From: CBDDHT01 sp965227905
GTDB taxonomy: Bacteria > Pseudomonadota > Alphaproteobacteria > Rhizobiales > Methyloligellaceae
Assembly (NCBI GenBank): GCA_965227905.1
Contig: OZ245780.1
Location: 4,278,001 to 4,342,000, forward strand
Direction: 5' to 3'
Length of the DNA: 64,000 nt
Shown: positions 61,727 to 64,000 of the stretch, one piece after another
Position numbering within the stretch: position 1 is the stretch's first letter
Layout of the letters: the number at the start of each line of letters is the position of its first letter
Position numbers and translations under genes: made by a program
The notes under the pieces: generated by a model
Told to the model about the DNA's origin: nothing
Seen by the model: only the letters and a program-made list of their open reading frames with translations
Database searches by the model: none

Positions 61727-61892
61727 AAGGTCGTGGACTCATAAATGGCACACGGTTCTGTTTGGTGAGGAGGGCCCGCCTGATGGCAAACATTGCTCGA
61801 AAAGGCAAAACGCCTTCTCTTGCGGTTGTTTCCTATCATTCAGGCGCTCCGGATCAAACAGAACCGTGAGCTATTTATGGGTCCATGCCCTA
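61727..61892. repeat. Palindromic MITE-like element with 38-bp terminal inverted repeats
   Basis: The left arm 61727-61764 and right arm 61855-61892 are imperfect inverted repeats (32 of 38 match by eye), with the inner 14 (CACGGTTCTGTTTG / CAAACAGAACCGTG) perfect. Nested inside are GCCTGA/TCAGGC and AAGGC/GCCTT arms, so the whole 166 bp could fold as one hairpin. The right arm contains the prkB stop codon. No ORF is inside. A 25-bp relative of the arm occurs at 25254-25278. Confidence 0.75.
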
Positions 61893-62825
61893 AACAGCAC
61901 GCACGCCGAGCGCCGCCTTCACCATGTGAAAGCCGACGAGCAGCTGCGTCAGCGCGAGCGGGTGACTGACATTGTTGTGTCCATTTGCACCATCGAACAT
62001 TCCGACCCGATCACGCAGATGGCTGGCCTCAGGAATGAGGTTCCACAACAGATCCTCGATGCGTTCCGCCCGCTTATCGGAAATGCTCCCATTGATCTCG
62101 AGGACATCAACAGGCTTGCCGTCATTGTCGCGGGCGAGCTCAAGATGCAACCCCCCATTGCTCGCACCGTCGAACAAAGGGGAAAAATCCGGATGCGGCA
62201 AGGTCGGTCTTAGTATATGGCGCACATCGAGGTGCGTATCGGCACCGTTTGCGCCGAGTGGTCGCTGGAATCGGATCACAATATCGGCGAATGTGCGTTG
62301 GGGGTGAATGAAGGCAGGACTGTCGTCTTTACGCTTCTCGAGAGACGTTAGAACCTGTTCTTCCGTGTATCCCCGCTTGGTTGTGTCGCGATGCACTTTC
62401 CATTTCATGCGCAAAGCCTCTTCCGGATCGAGGTAAACCTTGACGTCGAAGCAATTCCGCATTTCGCGCGTCGTGTAACCAAGCAATCCCTCTGCAATCA
62501 CATAATCCAATGGCTTTACGTAGACCGGCCTGGACAATGTCCCGTCTGAGTGGTCGTAGATAGGTTTAAGTATTGGCTTTCCATGGCTCAGATGGGTCAG
62601 ATCCTGTTCCAGAATATCAATATAGTTTCCACGCGGATCGAGCGCCGAAATACCGTTTTCGACACGCTCGGCACGATCGAAAGCGTGGTAGTCATCCGTA
62701 CAGATGACAGTACAGCGGTCGGCACCGAGTATTTGGGCAATCCCATTCGACACCGTGGTCTTGCCGCTGGCAGAATCACCAACAACCCCCAACATGACCG
62801 GACGCTCGAAGTGCTTCCTCAGCAT
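61890..62825 (-). CDS. prkB: Phosphoribulokinase
   Basis: This 311-residue P-loop kinase has Walker A GVVGDSASGKTTVSNGIA, then CTDDYHAFDRAERV, GISALDPRGNYIDILEQDL and YVKPLDYVIAEGLLG, the hallmarks of octameric bacterial phosphoribulokinase. It phosphorylates ribulose-5-phosphate to ribulose-1,5-bisphosphate, a reaction used only with RuBisCO, so its presence implies a RuBisCO elsewhere in the genome. It lies 55 bp after glpX. The stop codon falls inside the palindromic element at 61727-61892. The symbol cbbP would also apply. Confidence 0.95.
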   Translation of the reverse strand: MLRKHFERPVMLGVVGDSASGKTTVSNGIAQILGADRCTVICTDDYHAFDRAERVENGISALDPRGNYIDILEQDLTHLSHGKPILKPIYDHSDGTLSRPVYVKPLDYVIAEGLLGYTTREMRNCFDVKVYLDPEEALRMKWKVHRDTTKRGYTEEQVLTSLEKRKDDSPAFIHPQRTFADIVIRFQRPLGANGADTHLDVRHILRPTLPHPDFSPLFDGASNGGLHLELARDNDGKPVDVLEINGSISDKRAERIEDLLWNLIPEASHLRDRVGMFDGANGHNNVSHPLALTQLLVGFHMVKAALGVRAV

Positions 62826-62880
62826 GACCCAATCCCTAGCGCATTGTTATCATTATCGTTCGCATGACTTATCCGGCGGG

Positions 62881-63879
62881 TTAGGTCACCGCCGTGTTCG
62901 CGGTGAAAGCAGCGACTTGTTCATCCGTCAGATAAGTCGTCAGAATTTGCCGCTCACCCGTGACTCCCGAGATCATCAATGTCTGCAACTTGTAGTGTTC
63001 GGGCGTGCGGGCGACACCATCGAGCATCAACCCGGTCGTGATTCCCGTTGCACAAAAGAAAATATCTTGTGAGGAGACGATTTCGTCACGTTGATACCAT
63101 CGGGTGGTGTCCATGCCGGCCTCTGCGACGGTTCTTGCTTCCGTTTGCAGCTGTGGATCGATTCTCCCCAGAAACTCGCCCCCGAGTGCCCGTATCGCGC
63201 AGGCCGACATGATACCTTCCGGTGTCCCACCCGTTCCCATAAGCGCGTCGATTTCGGAGTCCGGCATCGCCGCTAGAATCGCACCGGCAACATCGCCGGC
63301 CGGATAGAGCGCAACACGGGCACCGGCGTCATGGATTTCTTCGACCAGATCGCGATGCCGCGGTTTCTCCAGCACATAAATTGTGAGCGCGCCGACGGGC
63401 TTACCGAGGGCTGTTGCCAGAGCTTTCAGCTTCTCGCGCGTTGATGCCTTGGGGTCGATTTTGCCCTTGGCGGCCGGCGGCGCGGCGAATTTCTCCATGT
63501 AAAATGCTGGTCCCGGATCCAGCAGTTTTCCCCGGGGGGCGACTGCGATGACTGCGAGTGCGTTCGTCAAACCCTTGGCAAGGTAGGTCGTGCCTTCGAC
63601 GGGGTCGACAGCAATGTCGACTTTAAACGGCGCATCCGGAATACCGATCCGTGCGCCCTTGTAGAGTTGAAGAGCTTGGTTTTTTTCACCCTCCCCGATC
63701 AAGACCAAACCGTCGATCTCGACATCCATCAGGGCTCGGCACATGGCTTCGACCGCCGCACGGTCGCCTTCGACCTTCTTGCCACGCCCGATCCAGTCAT
63801 ATGCCGCACGGGCGGCGTGCTCCGTGGCGCGGCGAAGCGCATAAATCAATTCTGGCCTCGGCTCCACAGTCTCGGTCAT
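62881..63879 (-). CDS. glpX: Class II fructose-1,6-bisphosphatase (GlpX type)
   Basis: The product has 332 residues from the ATG at 63879, which has GGGGAGG five bases upstream; an ATG four codons earlier lacks this. Metal and substrate motifs are IGEGEKNQ, DIAVDPVEGTTY, MGTGGTPEGIMSACAIRALGGEF and TGITTGLMLDGV, all typical of GlpX/class II enzymes. It hydrolyses fructose-1,6-bisphosphate, and class II cbbF enzymes often also act on sedoheptulose-1,7-bisphosphate. It is the first visible gene of the leftward Calvin-cycle cluster; bases 63880-64000 hold its upstream region. Confidence 0.95.
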   Translation of the reverse strand: MTETVEPRPELIYALRRATEHAARAAYDWIGRGKKVEGDRAAVEAMCRALMDVEIDGLVLIGEGEKNQALQLYKGARIGIPDAPFKVDIAVDPVEGTTYLAKGLTNALAVIAVAPRGKLLDPGPAFYMEKFAAPPAAKGKIDPKASTREKLKALATALGKPVGALTIYVLEKPRHRDLVEEIHDAGARVALYPAGDVAGAILAAMPDSEIDALMGTGGTPEGIMSACAIRALGGEFLGRIDPQLQTEARTVAEAGMDTTRWYQRDEIVSSQDIFFCATGITTGLMLDGVARTPEHYKLQTLMISGVTGERQILTTYLTDEQVAAFTANTAVT

Positions 63880-64000
63880 GTCCCTCCCCATCCGGTTACC
63901 GCGAGCCTGCCCTTGGAGACCGCATGTGACCAGTAATCCTGACGCTAGGCCCTGCGATCAAATGCACAAACAGTCCCCCGGGTAGGCACTGAAGATCAAA

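Noticed and set aside
1..64000. tRNA, rRNA, tmRNA, RNase P RNA, CRISPR arrays, prophage or intact insertion sequences
   Set aside because: I scanned for T-loop sequences, conserved rRNA stretches, regular direct repeats with spacers and transposase motifs and found none.

Overview
The window is about 58-60% GC by eye and reads as a chromosome segment of an alphaproteobacterium, most likely Hyphomicrobiales (Rhizobiales). Pointers are a red-type CbbX/Calvin gene cluster, an Mla-type lipid transport operon, a CheZ-like phosphatase, a CtrA-type box (TTAA-N7-TTAAC), a large apolipoprotein-like membrane protein resembling polar-growth factors of that order, and short palindromic intergenic repeats like those of Rhizobiales. 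I see no rRNA, tRNA, CRISPR array, prophage or intact insertion sequence.

Layout. 1-2.4 kb: leftward oxyR, a membrane-anchored unknown and a glutathione S-transferase cut by the left edge; opposite oxyR is a perfect palindrome, a 43-codon ORF and a strong terminator. 2.5-3.9 kb: a CoxE-like VWA gene bracketed by two copies of a 103-bp palindromic repeat. 3.9-11.5 kb: a small membrane protein coupled to a DUF924 gene, a TauE/SafE permease, a sodium:solute symporter, an ECF sigma/anti-sigma pair, two methyltransferases and an exported intradiol dioxygenase. 11.7-17.5 kb: a sensor kinase/response regulator pair, a ferredoxin-NADP reductase, a 2Fe-2S ferredoxin and an Hpt protein. 17.9-25.2 kb: a 1172-residue coiled-coil membrane protein, then a leftward Mla-type operon (permease, ATPase, MCE protein, lipoprotein). 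25.3-34.5 kb: dipeptide epimerase, MFS transporter, CheZ, threonine/serine dehydratase, a candidate small RNA, a glycosyltransferase plus metallophosphoesterase pair that looks like the Agt/PlcP phosphate-stress lipid-remodelling module, a sulfurtransferase, a DUF1330 protein and an SDR. 35-43.6 kb: aminotransferase, secreted protein, RND/MMPL transporter, acyl-CoA synthetase with a citryl-CoA-lyase-like protein, thiD and ccdA.

The most notable locus is 43.8-44.45 kb. It is a peroxiredoxin-like gene interrupted by one in-frame TGA exactly at the redox-active cysteine position (W-TGA-PYC). The TGA is followed by a stem-loop with GU in its apical loop at the spacing expected of a bacterial SECIS element, so I read it as a selenoprotein and not as two ORFs or a pseudogene.

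44.5-51.4 kb holds another SDR, two adjacent TauE/SafE permeases, two LysR regulators with candidate operators, a DMT transporter and small secreted or unknown proteins. 51.6-56 kb is an exported 1465-residue protein with 12 TPR units, a CHAT caspase-like domain and Sel1 repeats. 56-64 kb is a leftward Calvin-cycle cluster: glpX-type FBPase, phosphoribulokinase, transketolase, phosphoglycerate kinase, CbbX, ribulose-phosphate epimerase and phosphoglycolate phosphatase. RuBisCO and aldolase genes are absent from the position before cbbX where they normally sit. A 166-bp palindromic element separates transketolase from phosphoribulokinase, and a related half-copy lies near 25.25 kb.
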